Shown one piece after another: positions 44,641-57,562 of a stretch of 64,000 bases of DNA. The notes beneath the pieces were generated by a model, which made no database searches, was not told the origin of the DNA, and saw only the letters and a program-made list of their open reading frames with translations. Source of the stretch: Carnegiea gigantea (Eukaryota; Streptophyta; Magnoliopsida; Caryophyllales; Cactaceae); the NCBI GenBank assembly GCA_029747015.1, contig JAKOGI010001360.1, positions 1-64,000 of the forward strand, given 5' to 3'. Position 1 is the stretch's first letter; each line of letters starts with the position of its first letter. Both the position numbers and the translations under genes were made by a program.

Positions 44641-45690
44641 TAAAAATCATAGACTTATTAAGAGTGAACCTGACCTTAACTTTGAACCTGAACCTGAACC
44701 CAAGCTTGAACTAGAAGACATGGCATAAGAAAGATCTTTGAGTGAAATTTTCTATCTTTCTAGGACTGCTTTGCCATCCTGTTTCATACTATCTAATCTT
44801 GGACACAACGTGACTCTTAAATTAAGACCTCACTATATTCAGATGCTCCCTAAATTCATAGGTTTAAAGGATGTTTATTTATTTTTGAGGGAATTCGAAG
44901 AAGTTTTTCTACAATGCATTTCCCTAATATCTCCATTGATATTATGCAAATGAAATTGATTCCTTTTACTTTGAAAGATTCTACTAAATATTGGATGTGT
45001 GGCTTGGCTGCTAATTCTGTTACTTCTTAGAATGATTTTGTAAGATTGTTCTTAAGACAATATTTTCCTAATGTCAAGACATTTAAGCTAAGGAATAAAA
45101 TCAATCAATTTGTGCAACCAGACAGGGAATCATTTTGGAAATATTTTGATAGGTTCAAAAATTTGTTGGCCCAGTGTCCCCATCATGGTCTAGATGAAGC
45201 ACACTTGTGCTAGATTATATATGAAGGACTTGACCAATAGAGAAGAACCATGGTAGAGTCCATATGTCAAGGTGGCTTTCTTTTTAAGAGCGTCATAGCT
45301 ACTTGGGAATTTTTAGAGGACTTAGCTGAGAAAACCATGCAGTGAAAAATCGCTCGCGATGACTGCTTGAGTTCTAGGTTTCCAAGGAGTAGGTTGCATT
45401 GTATCTTTGATGTAAGTTACTTGGAGTCTAATATTACTGTTTTCGAAAACATATTGAAGGGATTGTCTCCCTAAATGACCCAGCTATCCCAGACTTCTAT
45501 AGTGTCTTATTCTCATTATCAGGCCTAGATCATTCTTTAAGAGCCTGTCCTTATTTTGCTCACCAATTAGCAACTAGACAGGAGTAAGTGAGTATGGCCT
45601 TCCAGAGACCCAAGAATGACCTATTTTCCCCTTATTACAAACCAAGGTGGAGAGATCACCTTAACGTTTCTTGAAGTAATAAACTAGATG
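44641..45690 (+). pseudogene. Athila-like Gag
   Basis: Recognisable Gag in three frames: LRPHYIQMLPKFIGLKDVYL and LREFEEV (44738-44953). After a frameshift come MKLIPFTLKDSTKYWM, FLRQYFPNVKTFKLRNKINQ and FWKYFDRFKNLLAQCPHHG, then YEGLD and RRTMVESICQGG and EFLEDLAEKTMQ (to about 45345). These follow the order of the Athila capsid. Stops replace residues at several places. The region to 45690 is more degenerate. It would have formed the particle. Confidence 0.82.
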
Positions 45691-47264
45691 CTGTGGTTCC
45701 TAGCTCTCAGCCCATCTCTCATCCCTCTAGTTCTTTTCAGAGACCGGCTTTTCTAGATGTAACCAATACACCTAGACCTCCACCCCCTGTAGCTCAAGTT
45801 CAACCTCCTCCTGGTTATACCGACATTGATAAAATTTATAGGAGAATTAATAGTAATATGGAGAGAATGATAAATGTTAATATAGAGAGAATAATGAGAA
45901 TGATGACTGAATAATTTTCTCAGTTAGCATCATCTTCTAGGGAGTCAGGTACCTTTCCAAGTCAACCTGAGGTGAACCCTAAGGGTCACGCCTCCTCTTC
46001 TTCTAGTAACCCTAGTGAGCCGGTGAGGAAAGTGAATGTGGTTATATCTCTCCGATCTGGTCGAGAGGTTGATAAGCAAGTGAGACATCCTAATGAGCCC
46101 TGCAGGTATCCTCACCAATTCTTCCAAAATTCTCCTTCTTTCTTTTCTCCTCTAGAAACTGGTTCATCCAATAGGTCAAGGATGCTACTGATTATACCCC
46201 CAATGATTCTGATAGTCATTCATCTCCTAAGTCACCTTCTAAGATGGAGGAGTTTGAAAAGAAAGATTCCTCTAACTTAGTTGATTCTTCACCTTCTAAG
46301 GCATCTTCTTCTCCTTCTTCTACTAAGAGAGTCCATATGCCTTTACCTCATTTTCCCCATAGGCCTAAGAAGAAAGATCAAGCTCATGTTGAGAAGATGA
46401 GAGAGCCCTTCTCTCAAGTCAAAATTAACGCTCTTTTCCTCGATGCCATTCAGCAGATGCCTCCATATGCTCGATTCTTAAAGGATCTATGTACCATAAA
46501 GAGAGTTGCCAATGTCCTTAAAAAGGTTTTCTTAGCCTCGTGCACTAGTTCTATTCTTTCTCACCCAATCCTAGTAAAGTATAAGGAGCCCAGGTGCCCT
46601 ACTATTTCTATAGTCATAGGGGGCCAGCTTGTTCATAGAGCTTTACTTGATTTAGGGGCCAGTATCAACTTGATACCCTTGATTTAGTATGAGAGGCTAG
46701 GGTTAGGTGTGCTGAAACCTATCAAAATGGTTATTCAATTGGTTCATAGATTGACTAGGTTGTCCGGAGGTGTAGTTGAAGATGTGCTGATTAGAGTAGG
46801 TGAATTTACTTACCCTGTGGACTTCGTAGTGATTCAGACTGAGAAGTTATCCAATGTAGCTAGTCAAGTTCCCTGTGATTCTAGGGCGTCCTTTCTTAGT
46901 CACTGCCAATGCCCTCATTAATTGCAGGAATGGTATGATGGGACCGTCTTTTGGCAACGTGACCTTAGAATTGAACATCTTTAACATGCAAAAACAGCCT
47001 TCTGGTTTTGATGATATGAAGTTTTCTACTTTTAACTGGGTGGAGGATTCTATATTCAATGATGATTTTGATGATGTATTGGCTACTGAGTATGAGTCAT
47101 TTCTTGTGAATGATGAGCCTAAATACGATGTGTTTAAGTTTGATGACTTGTGCTCTACTCCTGATTATCTGCTCATTGTTGTGTCTAAGTCCCCTCCTGA
47201 ATCCGTTTCTCCTCCTGCTCTTGAATTGAAACCTCATCCTGACTCTCTTAATATGCATTTCTAG
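45691..47264 (+). pseudogene. Athila-like linker and aspartic protease
   Basis: A proline- and serine-rich linker (about 45693-46280) carries SQPEVNPKGHASSSS and NVVISLRSGREVD, the latter an Athila hallmark (ITLRSGR). Protease follows: MPPYARFLKDLCTIKR, CPTISIVIGG, then ALLDLGASINLIPL with the active-site Asp in DLGA (usual for Athila). After a stop and shift, GVVEDVLIRVGEFTYPVDF and ILGRPFLVTANALI (from about 46875). Breaks are at about 45915, 46687 and 46880. An acidic spacer (DFDDVLATEYE) leads to RT. Confidence 0.84.
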
Positions 47265-48373
47265 GATCTGATGAATCCTTACCTATCATCATTCCTTCTA
47301 ACCTAGACCGGGAACAAGAGGACAAACTAATTGCCTTACTTAAAGAGAACAAGGAGCTTTAGGTTGGACTTTAGGGGATATCAAGGGTATTAGTCTATCT
47401 ATTGTGTAATATAGAATTTATTTAGAGGATAATGCTGAGCCCTATCGAGATCGTTAAAGGCATTTGAACCCTACTCTCTAGGAAGTAATTAGGAAGGAAG
47501 TATTGAAGTGGTTAGATCATAGGATTATCGATCCCATTTCTGATAGTAAGTGGGTCAGCCCTATTTAAGTTGTTCCTAAGAAGACCGGTATTACCATAAT
47601 TAGAAATGACAAGAACGAGTTAGTCCCTATTCGAGTTAAATTTGGGTGGCGTGTTTGTATAGACTATAGGAAATTGAATGCTACCACTAGGAAAGACCAT
47701 TTTCCCCTTCATTTCTTAGATCAAATGTTAGAGAGGTTAGCTGGATATTCCTTCTATTACTTTTTATAAGGATATTCTAGCTATATCCATATCTCTATTG
47801 CTTCTGAAGATTAGGAGAAGACTAGTTTCACTTATCTATTTGGGACTTATGCCTTTAGGAGAATGCTGTTTGTACTGTGCAATGTCTTGCTGCCTTTCAG
47901 AGGTGCATGATTTTTATTTTCTCAGATCTAGTTAAGCATTGCATGGAAATTTTCATGGATTACTTTTTTGTGTTTGGTTCTTACTTTGATGCTTGTCTTC
48001 TAATCTGAGAAAAGTTTTGGAAAGGTATAGGGAGAAAAACCTAACCTTGAACTGGGAGAAATATCACTTCATAGTTAAAAAGGAGATAGTCTTAGGCCAT
48101 ATTATTTCTAGAGATGGAATTGAGGTAGATAAGGTTAAGACTAATCTGATTATTAGTCTTCTCCCTCCCACTTGTATGAAAGAGGTGAGGTCTTTTCCTG
48201 GAAATACTGGCTTCTATTGTCACTTTATTAAGGACTTTAGTGAGATAGCGAAGCCCTTGTCTAACCCATTAGCTAAGGATGTGCCATTTCACTTCTCTGA
48301 GGAGTATCCTGTGGCATTTTCTAAGCTAAAGAAAGCCTTGACCTCTACTTCTGTCCTTCATCCTCCCATCTAG
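47265..48373 (+). pseudogene. Athila-like reverse transcriptase
   Basis: The region begins with WVSPI and VPKKTG-like sequence, then FGWRVCIDYRKLNATTRKDH and HFPLHFLDQMLERLAG. The palm is shifted and carries stops (47765-47990). The block for the catalytic pair reads EIFMDYFFVFG, so the second Asp of the expected MDDF is Tyr. The thumb and connection are open in 47993-48373: LNWEKYHFIVKKEIVLGHII, VRSFPGNTGFYCHFIKDFSE and KDVPFHFSEE. Inactive. Confidence 0.85.
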
Positions 48374-48874
48374 GGAGAACCATTTGAGTTAATGTGTGAT
48401 GTATCTGATTTTGCTATTGGAGTTGTTCTAGGACAACATGTTGATAAGAAGCCCCATGTTATTTACTATGCTAGTCACACTCTGAATGATGCCCAGCTGA
48501 ACTGCACTGTTACTGAGGAAGAATGTTTGGCTGTGATCTTTGGCTTTGCAAAGTTTAGACCTTGTCTGATTGGGTCTCATGTGATTGTTTATACTGACCA
48601 CTCTGCTCTTAAGTGCCTTCTTTTTAAGAAGAATGTTAAGCTTAGATTTGTGAGATGGATCTTACTCTTGCAAGAGTTTAACTGTGAGATTAGGGATAAG
48701 AAAGGTTTTGACAAGCTAGTAGCTGACCGTTTGTCTAGGATTTTCTATGATAGAGAGAATGAGTCCTGTGTTTCTGAGTGCTTCCCTGATGAACAATTAT
48801 ATGTTGTCCACCCTGATCTTTGGTATGCTGACATTGTGAATTACCCAGTTACTGGTGGGATCTCTGAGGGTTGA
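48374..48874 (+). pseudogene. Athila-like RNase H
   Basis: After a TAG (48373-48375 region) the frame runs GEPFELMCDVSDFAIGVVLG, YYASHTLNDAQLNCTVTEEE, VIVYTDHSALKCLL and LQEFNCEIRDKKG, with the Asp and Glu positions of RNase H present. It ends with VADRLSRI. It is one of the better preserved domains, with a single open frame of 160 codons. Confidence 0.87.
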
Positions 48875-49823
48875 ACTAAGAATGACAGAAGTAGGTTCTT
48901 TCAACTCGTGAAGTTCTTTATTTGGGATGATCCTTATTTGTTTAAGTATTGCTCTGACGAAGTCTTTAGGAAGTGTATTCTCGACAATGAGATGAGGAGT
49001 GTACTTTCTTTTTGTCATGATCAGGCACGTGGGGGGCATTTTAGTGGTAGGAAGACTGCAGCCAAAGTTCTTCAATGTGGTTTCTATTGGACTATCTTAT
49101 TTAGGGATGCTTTTGAGTACCGTAAGATTTGCCCTAGGTGCTAGCAGTTGGGTGGAATAACCATGAGAGATATGAAGCCACTAAACCCTATCATTGTGGC
49201 AGAGATTTTTGATGTGTGCATTATTGATTTTGCGGGACCATTTCTATCTTTTTTTGGGAATGAGTTCATTTTATTAGCAATGGACTATGTTTCTAAGTGG
49301 GTTGAGGCCATCCCTTCTAGAACCAATGATACTAAAGTGGTTGTGAAGTTCTTTATGGAGAACATCTTTGCTAGATTTGGCATGCCCCGTGCTATCATTA
49401 GTGATCAGGGCACCCATTTTAACAATAAATCTTTTAATGCCTTACTGAGGAGGTATTCCATTATCCATAGGCTTGCTACCCCCTAGCATTCTCAAACCAG
49501 TAGCCAGGTTGAAGTGTCCAATCAGCAGATAAAACAGATTCTAGAAAAGACAGTGAGTAGGAACAGGAAAGATTGGGCCAACAAGCTAATATATGCTCTT
49601 TGGGCATATAGGACGGCTTTAAAAACTCCCTTAGGTATGTCACCTTATAGGGTTGTTTATGGTAAGCCTTGCCATCTTCCTATCAAGATAAAGCATAGAG
49701 CTTGGTAGGCTGTGAAGATGCTTAATTATGACTTTACTGAGGTTGGTGAGGATTGTAGACTGCAACTGAGTGAGCTTGATGAGATTAGAGGTGAGGCTTA
49801 TGAGAGTGCTCGATCTTACAAAG
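48875..49823 (+). pseudogene. Athila-like integrase, N-terminal and core
   Basis: Zinc-binding domain: CHDQARGGHFSGRKTAAKVL then YRKICPRC, with a stop at 49142. Core: VCIIDFAGPFLSFFGNEFIL (first Asp), AIISDQGTHFNN (second Asp) and, after a stop, [20 protein letters not shown] (Glu). Then [20 protein letters not shown] and [20 protein letters not shown]. The frame goes on through ELDEIRGEAYESARSYK and is cut at 49823 by the LTR-like insertion. The missing C-terminus resumes at 52807. Confidence 0.88.
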
Positions 49824-52806
49824 TATAGCACCCCATAATTAAGCATGTTTCACTGTTTGCAATCATTATTCTGATTCCCTCAATTACAATGATAAATCCA
49901 ATGACCAGGGCGTTACCGCCATCCCAAAAGGACAAAGCTTGTTGCAAGTGTACTAGAGTTAACATAGTTAGACATAACTTCAACCATATACATTTACTCA
50001 TTAACCAACATAAGGCTTATACACTACAGTAACGCAATTCACCACAGAGCTTACACCTCCATGCACTGAGGATTAATAAATACGGCTCCAAAATATACAT
50101 GGTCTATATCTCTATTGATTCATCAAAGTTTCCCTTGCTTACTTATTCTCTTCGGCTGACTCGCTAGCATGCTCTTCAACTGACTTGCTAGCATAAGGGT
50201 GATTCACTAAGCGTTTGCCTAAAACAAAATATGATAGCATTTCAAAATGTGAGCGGAAGCTTAGTACAAGCATTCCTGCATTATTAAATGAACACTGCAT
50301 AAATTCGTTAGGCGTCAGCTTTGTAATTCATTTTAAGTTAAAACAGTGAATAAGATGAATGTAAATTGCATTGCTAGTTATTATCTGATAGTGAACCCCT
50401 TGATACTGTTACAATCTATAGATAGGTGTACACCAGCCAAGCCAATCGAGGACCTGGCCTGAAGTTGCGCGGCTAACTGAAGGGCGAATGCCCTATAGAT
50501 GATAACTAGCAGGGTCACTGATTAAGTGATAAATCACTGTATAACTGATTCATTGATGTACTTACCAAAACATTATAATTTTGATAAATATGTGTTGGTT
50601 TCTAAAGATACACGCAATGAACGTACCTGAAGTCTTTAAAATATAATCTCACTTGATAATACTTATGCACAATGGGAAATGATAGACTAGGTCCAATTCT
50701 ACTTGAAAAATATAATTGTAAATATATGGAGTTAGTAAACTACATTCGTTCCCACAATTTGTAACTTTAGCAGAAATTTGATAATTAAAAGGTATTTGTA
50801 GCACAAGTAATTCAATATCAAATGAGTTACACCAGCATGATTCGAAAACCAAATAAATTAAGGCAATTTGACTCAAGGTAAAATAGTGTGGAGCAAAATT
50901 GATCAAAATAGAGTAATTGGGATTATAGATGGAAAGCTTTGATGGTTATAAATGGAATATGTATTTTTGATATTTCTGAGATCGATAATAAAGGTCTTAA
51001 GCCAAGAGGAATGTAATGAATCACACCAACTAGGCTTGATAACTACTGTTCATGAGTCTTAACTCTCCCTATTTCTCAAATTTCACTCTCATACCCATTT
51101 AACTTGTTGAACTCTCTAAGCTTTGCATTTTCTTCCCAATAACCATAATTATTTAGAAACTTTTAATTAAGCTCCCACATTACTAGTTCACCATCTTGCG
51201 ATATTTTAATACCCTTTCAAGGTTCACCTTAGAAAATTTATATCTTTCACTCTTGACCTCAAATTGAGACCTAAAATCCCAATATAAAAAGCTTAAGAAA
51301 TCCCACAACACTTTCATTTGCAGTGCAAAATCAACTACCACAACAAGGTTCTTAAAAATGGGCTTAATCGCAACTGTGCACAGCTTGGGTCTATCCTGCG
51401 TAGTCTTAGTAAAACAGCCATAACTTTTTGCACAGAACTCAGAATGAGGTGATTCAAAAGGCATTTAGAAGATAATTCATTGATCTATCTACCCACCACA
51501 AATCATAATTTTTAACTGCCCAAACAATACCAGTTTGCTTGTAAATAGGCCCCTATTTCTAGTCTGTTCATAGCCTACTGTCCATGTTTTCACCCCTTGT
51601 TTTCCACATGAGTTCCCTCTAAAATCAATCCTTAAGATCCGTAAACAATACTTGGTTCTTCTTATCATCTTACATAACCATTTTACCTCAAAATAATTCA
51701 TAATTATCTTCACATATGTTCTTCAATTCCTCTCTTTATAAAATCACTCCAAACACACCCATAATGACCTTTGCTTGCATAAATGAGCAAATGAACCAAT
51801 TTTAAATCAATTTCAGAATTTCCATAGTTCACCCCTTTATACAAAAATCCCACCAAGCCATTTTTTTTTGGAAGTTAAAACACGTACAAGGTTCATTTTA
51901 CACAAAGGTTTATACAAATAACATGCTTGATGCGAAAAATAATCCAAACCATGCATAATCACCAAACGCTAGCTTATGTCCAATATAAAACATTGGTATC
52001 TCATCTCAAGATCACCAAACACACCATCATCATTATCATCAATAGGTTTAAAGATTACCAAATCAAATATAGAACAATCAAAATCCAACACCTTAACTTA
52101 AGCTTGCTTGATCATGGACACCCCTCAACCCTAGCACGCTTCAAGCTTATCCAATCAATTAAAAACAATAAAAGAACCCTTGATTCTACCAATCTAACAT
52201 GATCAACAACCAAAACCAACACAAACAAGAATCAAAACCAAAAATCAACAAGATAGAGTTAGGGTTTACTCAATTTGAGCTTGAAAAAAGAGTTGTAAGT
52301 GAGGTTTGATGCTTATGGGGGTGTGGATGGTGGCTGGGGTGGTTGGCTAGTGGTTGGTTGGCTAGTCTAGTGGCGGCGGCAGCAGGGGAGAGCAACAAGG
52401 GGGCCGTGGGTAGAGAGAGAAAAGAGGAGGTAGAGAAGCTTGATATTTTGTGGCTTTTTACTTGGTGGTAAATGATTCTAAAACACTTGGTTGAGTTTTT
52501 AAGCTTCAAAAAGTATCTTTTTGCTAATTAAAATAAGGTACAAATGATAGTAATCAACTTAATTTAATTACACTAAAATTTCGGGCTACAAATGAATCAG
52601 GCTGCAATTCGGACCCAAATGAATTGGGCCAAATTTAATGAATTTGGGCCCAAATTTTTGTAAGGTTAAAAATTAAATTTTTTTGTGACATTATGAAAAA
52701 TAAATTCACCCAACCGTGATGATTAAATGCGATATTTAAATAGGAGGATAATAATAATCATGACTTAATGAAATAAATAAACATGATTTAGGGTCGGGCC
52801 ATTACA
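49824..52806 (-). mobile_element. 2.98-kb LTR-like insertion, probable solo LTR
   Basis: It interrupts integrase between SYK and ERAKLFPDK, with flanking CAAAG (49819-49823) and TAAAG (52807-52811), 4 of 5 alike. On the minus strand it starts TGTAATGGCCCGACCC and ends GGGGTGCTATA (probably TA for CA). There is no Gag, pol, primer site or second repeat, so a solo LTR left by LTR-LTR recombination is the simplest reading. Start and GGGCGTTACCGCC-type motifs recall long LTRs of Tekay/Del chromoviruses, but that is a guess. Inside is a G-rich promoter-like block near 52300-52430. Confidence 0.72.
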
Positions 52807-53101
52807 TAAAGAGAGGGCTAAGTTGTTTCCTGATAAACATATTCTTAGAAAAGAGTTTGTCCCCAAAATGAAAGCACTCTTGTATGACTCTAAGCTCCAT
52901 TTATTTATAGGAAAATTGAGGCCCCGATGGATAGGTCCCTATATTGTCTCACGCGTTTTTTCCCCTATGGTCAGCATTGGAAGCAATTTTTTGAGTTGCC
53001 AAGCAAAGAAGATGTGGAATGTCTGATACTCCATGAGCCGAGTCCTGATTAGTGGTTGTGTTGAGACAGCTCAGGTGTACTTAGTACCTGACTTGGTTTG
53101 C
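52807..53101 (+). pseudogene. Athila-like integrase C-terminus
   Basis: Resumes in frame after the insertion: ERAKLFPDKHILRKEFVP, then LLYDSKLHLFIGKLRPRW and IGPYIVSRVFS, the DNA-binding tail of Athila integrase (GKLRSRWIGPFVV in the family). A frameshift after FSPMVSIGSN spoils the end. Confidence 0.85.
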
Positions 53102-54932
53102 TAAGAATTTTCTTCTCTTCTTCTCTCTTTTTCTCCTGTTTCTTTTTTTTTTCCTTTTTATATAGTTGGTTACTTTTCTTTTTTGTGTATATATGTTGTA
53201 CACTTGTTTTTGACTCATGTCCTTTCTGTTTTTGAGTCTTATTTTTATTTGTGTTCTCTTAGGTTTTATTTTATGTTTAATGTTTCTTTCCATTCCCAAT
53301 AAGGACATTGTGAGATTTAGATGTGGAGATGGGGAAACTATGTTTCAAAAAAAAAAATTGGAAAATTGAAAGAAAAAATTTAGAAACTTTGAAAATCCAA
53401 AAAGATTTCTGTTTTGTTTATGGGGAATATATGTGCTATTTCTAATTGACTACATTCTCTTGTACCCTTTGTATTAGGTTGTATATAGATGTGGTGTACA
53501 TTGATAGAACTTAGCCCCAAAATATGATATTTGTATATGATCTTAACCTCGACATTAATTCTAAGCAAGCTTGACTCTGGTAGATAACCCGTGGGATTTT
53601 GAGCCTTATAGACTAATTCATCAATTTAGTCTCATATTTTTCTTTCATATGTGTCTCTTCCATAATTACATCTCTAGAACTTGCTTTGATTTTATTTGAA
53701 ATCACATTTAACATGAGCATTATAATAATATGATAGAGGCGTTCATTCAGTTTTGTGAACTACATGGCCAAATTGCCACCCTAATCTGAGACTTTTATCC
53801 TTTGCTAGCCCTTTTAAACCTTAATTATTTTTGTTGTGAACCTTTTACTTTAGCCCTTACCCTAATGCATTTTCCTATACCTAAGCTAAGGCTAGTGAGG
53901 CAACACTTCTTTATTATTTTGTGGGTAACTTTTGGGTATTTTATGAATTTGGTGGTTGATGTTGGGATGTATCATGGTGGTCATTCGGAAATTGAGTTGT
54001 ATTGCTCGTGTAGATGCCATTCATTCATTTTTTTCTTGAAAAAAAAGAGAAAAAAAGAAAAAAAAGAAAAAATGGAAAAAAGTGAAAAAAAATGAAAACA
54101 AAGTTTTAAAGGAAAAAAAAATGGAAAAAAGTTGAAAAAAAGTTGTGAATAAGAGCATTTGGCATGGATGTATCATTGTATACTCATTTCCAATTGTCAA
54201 TTTATTGTAGGGTGTGTTCTTGATTTGTGTTTTAAGAGAGCGTGTGCTTATTATAATTGGTGTGCTCATTAGCTATGGCTTTTAGCTCCTCATTTCCCAA
54301 ATCATTTGTCCCTCTCTTGCCCTTAGCCCTTGGCCCCATTACAACCCTTTAACGTCCTCTTGATTATTATTTGCATTTTGCAGTTTTGTAGTGGAGAATT
54401 GAGAACTTTAACAAGCTTATGGTAGTTTGTATGATTGGAAGATAGTTGAGTGAATCTTATTATATTTTAAACACATGAGTGGAGTGTTCCATATGTCCCT
54501 AAGGTGAGGTTCTACCAGTCACCCTTGTACATAATTTTCAAGTGGGTGAAAGATTGTATATAGATGTCATCAGTGAGGATTAAGGATTTCTTGATGTGTA
54601 CTTTGTGTTTATATGTGATCTAGGTCTTTGGTTATTTGAGTGATGTGATTCATTGGAATGTGTTTAGATTTTCCCCGTATAAGTTTTTGACAAATCCAAA
54701 AAGATTTTTTGATTTTCCGTTTTTGTTTTCTTTTATAAATTTTATAGGTACATCTTTTGCAAACCCTAATGAGACCTTACTCGTCAACTAAGAGTAACTT
54801 AGGGGTTTAAAGGGTTTGTTATACATGCTAAGTGTAACCGTGATTCCTACGAAAGTAAATTAAGATTTTATTTTCTAGGATTTTTAGTTTCAGTTTACTT
54901 GAGGACGAGTAAACTTTAGGTGTGGGGATATT
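53102..54932 (+). other. Athila-like 3' non-coding region and purine tract
   Basis: About 1.8 kb between integrase and the 3' LTR. In Athila elements this zone may carry an envelope-like frame. Here I see only short, motif-free frames and a low-complexity AAAAAG block (54040-54140). It ends CTTGAGGACGAGTAAAC, TTTAGG and TGTGGGGATATT (54921-54932), the purine-rich tract directly before the LTR. Confidence 0.7.
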
Positions 54933-56150
54933 TGTTCAATTTGAAATTACATCATTTTATGCCCTTTATTATCTATTATTTACTCAAAATAAATTATTAA
55001 ATTAGAATTTTAATATTATTTTATTTATTTTGTAGGAATTGGAAAATTTGGAAAAATATAAGTAACTAACTCGAGAATTGGATCAAATCAGGAAAGGGAA
55101 AAGGAACACAAGAGCTGAGCCTAATTCGGCCCAATTGTAAGCCCGCAGACTAGCTCTCTCTCTGTCTTTCTTTCCTTTCTCTCTTTCCCCTGCACCAATC
55201 TTCTCTCTTCCTTTTCTGTACTGGGCCTGGCCCAGACGTCCCTTTCCGATCTATTTTCCTTCTCTTCTTTTCCTTTTCTTCTTTCCCTCTTGTGGGCTGG
55301 CCCAGTTCATCCCTAGTGACCTCCAGCCTGCTTTCACTTAAAGGTCAGGTGGATGTCACGTGATGCCAGCTAGCCCTCCCTTTTTGGGTCTTCTTCTTCT
55401 TCTTCTTCTTCTTCTTCTTCTTCTTCTTCTTCTTCTTCTTCTTCTTCTTCGGTTCCATTGCTCAGGAACCTAAAAAATAGGGTAGCCATTCATACCCCTT
55501 CATGTTCCTCTCCATAACCGCCTTGTTCCTTTCCTTTTTCTCCATTATTCGTGCGTTATCGTTCCCATCATCATCAGCTTAAATTCATCAGTTACAAGGA
55601 ATGAATGAAGGCAATTATTTAGAGTTAGGTGGTGTTCTGGCGAGCTTCAAATGGGGTCCGAAAGCAAAGCATAGGTTGGAGGAGCTTAGGCTAACGGATT
55701 TTGTTTTGCTTTTCATTTTTGTTTTTTCGATTTCAGATTTTGCTCTAGACCAAAAGTTTGTATAATTGACTTCGATTCAGTGAAAATGTCAAGTGATTCT
55801 CAGTTTACTCCTTCACCCATTTCGCCTTGCTTGTTCACTACATGTTGATTATCGATTTAGTTTTTGAGTGCCTATTGCTGTTCACTTAACATCATTGTTG
55901 GAGCATAGAGTTAAGAACTATGAAGTTGATGACAAAAGCAGTAAATGATTTCTCTTATTTAGTAATTTCTATTACTTACCAATCTATTGTTTATCAATTT
56001 TCATCTATTTTATGTGTGATTCTCATAAGGATTTAGTCTTGTCGAACCGTAGTTTAGTTTATTTTGTAACCTAATTTCCGAACACATTCCTGAGAACGAC
56101 ACTTGTAGTTCCTATAACGATTAACCATATACTTGCAGGGAACCATAACA
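54933..56150 (+). repeat. Athila-like 3' LTR
   Basis: 1,218 bp. It is about 59 bp longer than the 5' LTR, mainly through (TTC)n growth at 55387-55450. It ends GGAACCATAACA and is followed by target duplication GTTTT. Confidence 0.9.
55387..55450 (+). repeat. (TTC)n microsatellite in Athila-like 3' LTR
   Basis: About 21 CTT units. The corresponding site in the 5' LTR (near 43046) has about five. Confidence 0.93.
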
Positions 56151-56155
56151 GTTTT

Positions 56156-57500
56156 TCTTTACCAAAACACAAACATTTCTTTCTGGTTCCCCCAAAGTAT
56201 TGCAATATCTGTTTCACAGCTGTCCAGTGTTCTTTTCCTAGATTTGTTAAGAATTGACTTACAACGCCTATAACGTCAGCAATATCAAGCCTAGAAATAT
56301 CATGGAGTACATTAGGCTGCCAATAGTAGATGAATAAGGAACATTCTTCATTTCTATTTTCTTGCTTACTTGTTGGGCTTTGCTTCGTCCTGAGCTTGAA
56401 ATGTCTAGTAAGTGGTGTGCTAACAGGTTTGACCTTATTTATCTTTAACCTTACCCACAATTTTTCAACATAACTTGCTAGGGATAACAATAATAACTTC
56501 TTCAATGTGTCATGAATTATTTCATCCAAAGGATTTATTTGTTGATCCCAAATCCTTTACAGTAAATAATTTTCTAAGCACCTTCTTTAAAGTAGGGATG
56601 TTTTTTGGATCATGCCCGACATATATAGAGTCGCAATATGATGAAATCACCACCTTATATTTCTTTATGAAGATACAATGGTTAGGGAGTGCCTTCCTGA
56701 AATCATACTTAGCCATTAAAGAATCGAATTTCTTATACAATTATCAAGGCACTTGTTTAAGACCATAGAGGCTTTCTTCTGAAGTTAGCACACCAAATTT
56801 TCTTTGCTTACAACTTCAAACCATTGAGGTTACTCCATATATATTTCCTTCTTCTAGGTCGCCATGTAAAAATGTTGTCTTAACATTGAGTTACTCTATC
56901 TTCTGGCCTTGATTGGTGACTAGACCAAGCTTGGATTGATGATATTTTTAAAATGGGAGAATATCTCTTCAAAATCTATTCATTTCTTCAGATTAAACCC
57001 TTTCACTACCAGATGAGATTTATACCTCGGTCTTAGTTATTCTCTTCATTTTTGAGTCTATACACACATTTGTTTCTCAAGGTTCTTCTAACATTGGGTA
57101 ACCGCAGTAGATCATATGTATGAATCTCATATAAGGATTTCATTTCTTCTTACATGACTTTCACCTATTCTACCTTATGGCTATTAGCCACTGCTTCTTC
57201 ATAGCTCTAATGCCCTCCGTTATCTATAAGAGTTATAGATTTATCTATGTTATCTTTGGTCAACGGTCATCTTTCTTTGGCAAATCGCCTTAACTGAGGC
57301 TCTTCTTGAGATTCTTCTTCAGTGGATTCAGCATCAAATTTGGTCAGCTCTTAATGACCTTCTTCTCAATCATTGTTGTAGAAAGAGGTAGGATTGTCAT
57401 TTGTGCTAGTCTCATTAGTATTTTCAGTTGTGTCGTACCCTACATTATTATAAACTAAAAGGGATGGACTAGGATTACAATATCTAACACATTTGTGTTT
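56156..57500 (-). pseudogene. copia-3 reverse transcriptase
   Basis: From the insertion edge rightwards on the minus strand: RTRKKCLCFGKEK and NLGKEHWTAVKQILQYFGGT are the end of RT and connection (56156-56529). Next come PTLKKVLRKLFTVKDLGS and KKYKVVISSYCDSIYVGH (56522-56740), where the family's YVDD has decayed to YCDS. The N-terminal RT (56740-57300) is only traceable in short pieces. Multiple stops. Confidence 0.78.
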
Positions 57501-57562
57501 AGGCTTTTTCTTTTTCAAATCTTCCATGGTTTGTTCCCCAAAGAATATGAAATCTGAACTTC

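Larger units (their letters stand above)
42595..56150 (+). mobile_element. Athila-like Ty3/gypsy LTR retrotransposon
   Basis: LTRs at 42595-43753 and 54933-56150 (TGCTCAACC or TGTTCAATT to CCATAACA) are flanked by the exact duplication GTTTT (42590-42594 and 56151-56155). The primer site fits tRNA-Asp. Gag, protease, RT, RNase H and integrase run on the plus strand, and a 1.8-kb non-coding zone precedes the purine tract, as in Athila elements. A 2.98-kb LTR-like insertion interrupts integrase. Original length is about 10.6 kb. Stops and shifts are frequent in every domain. Confidence 0.91.
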
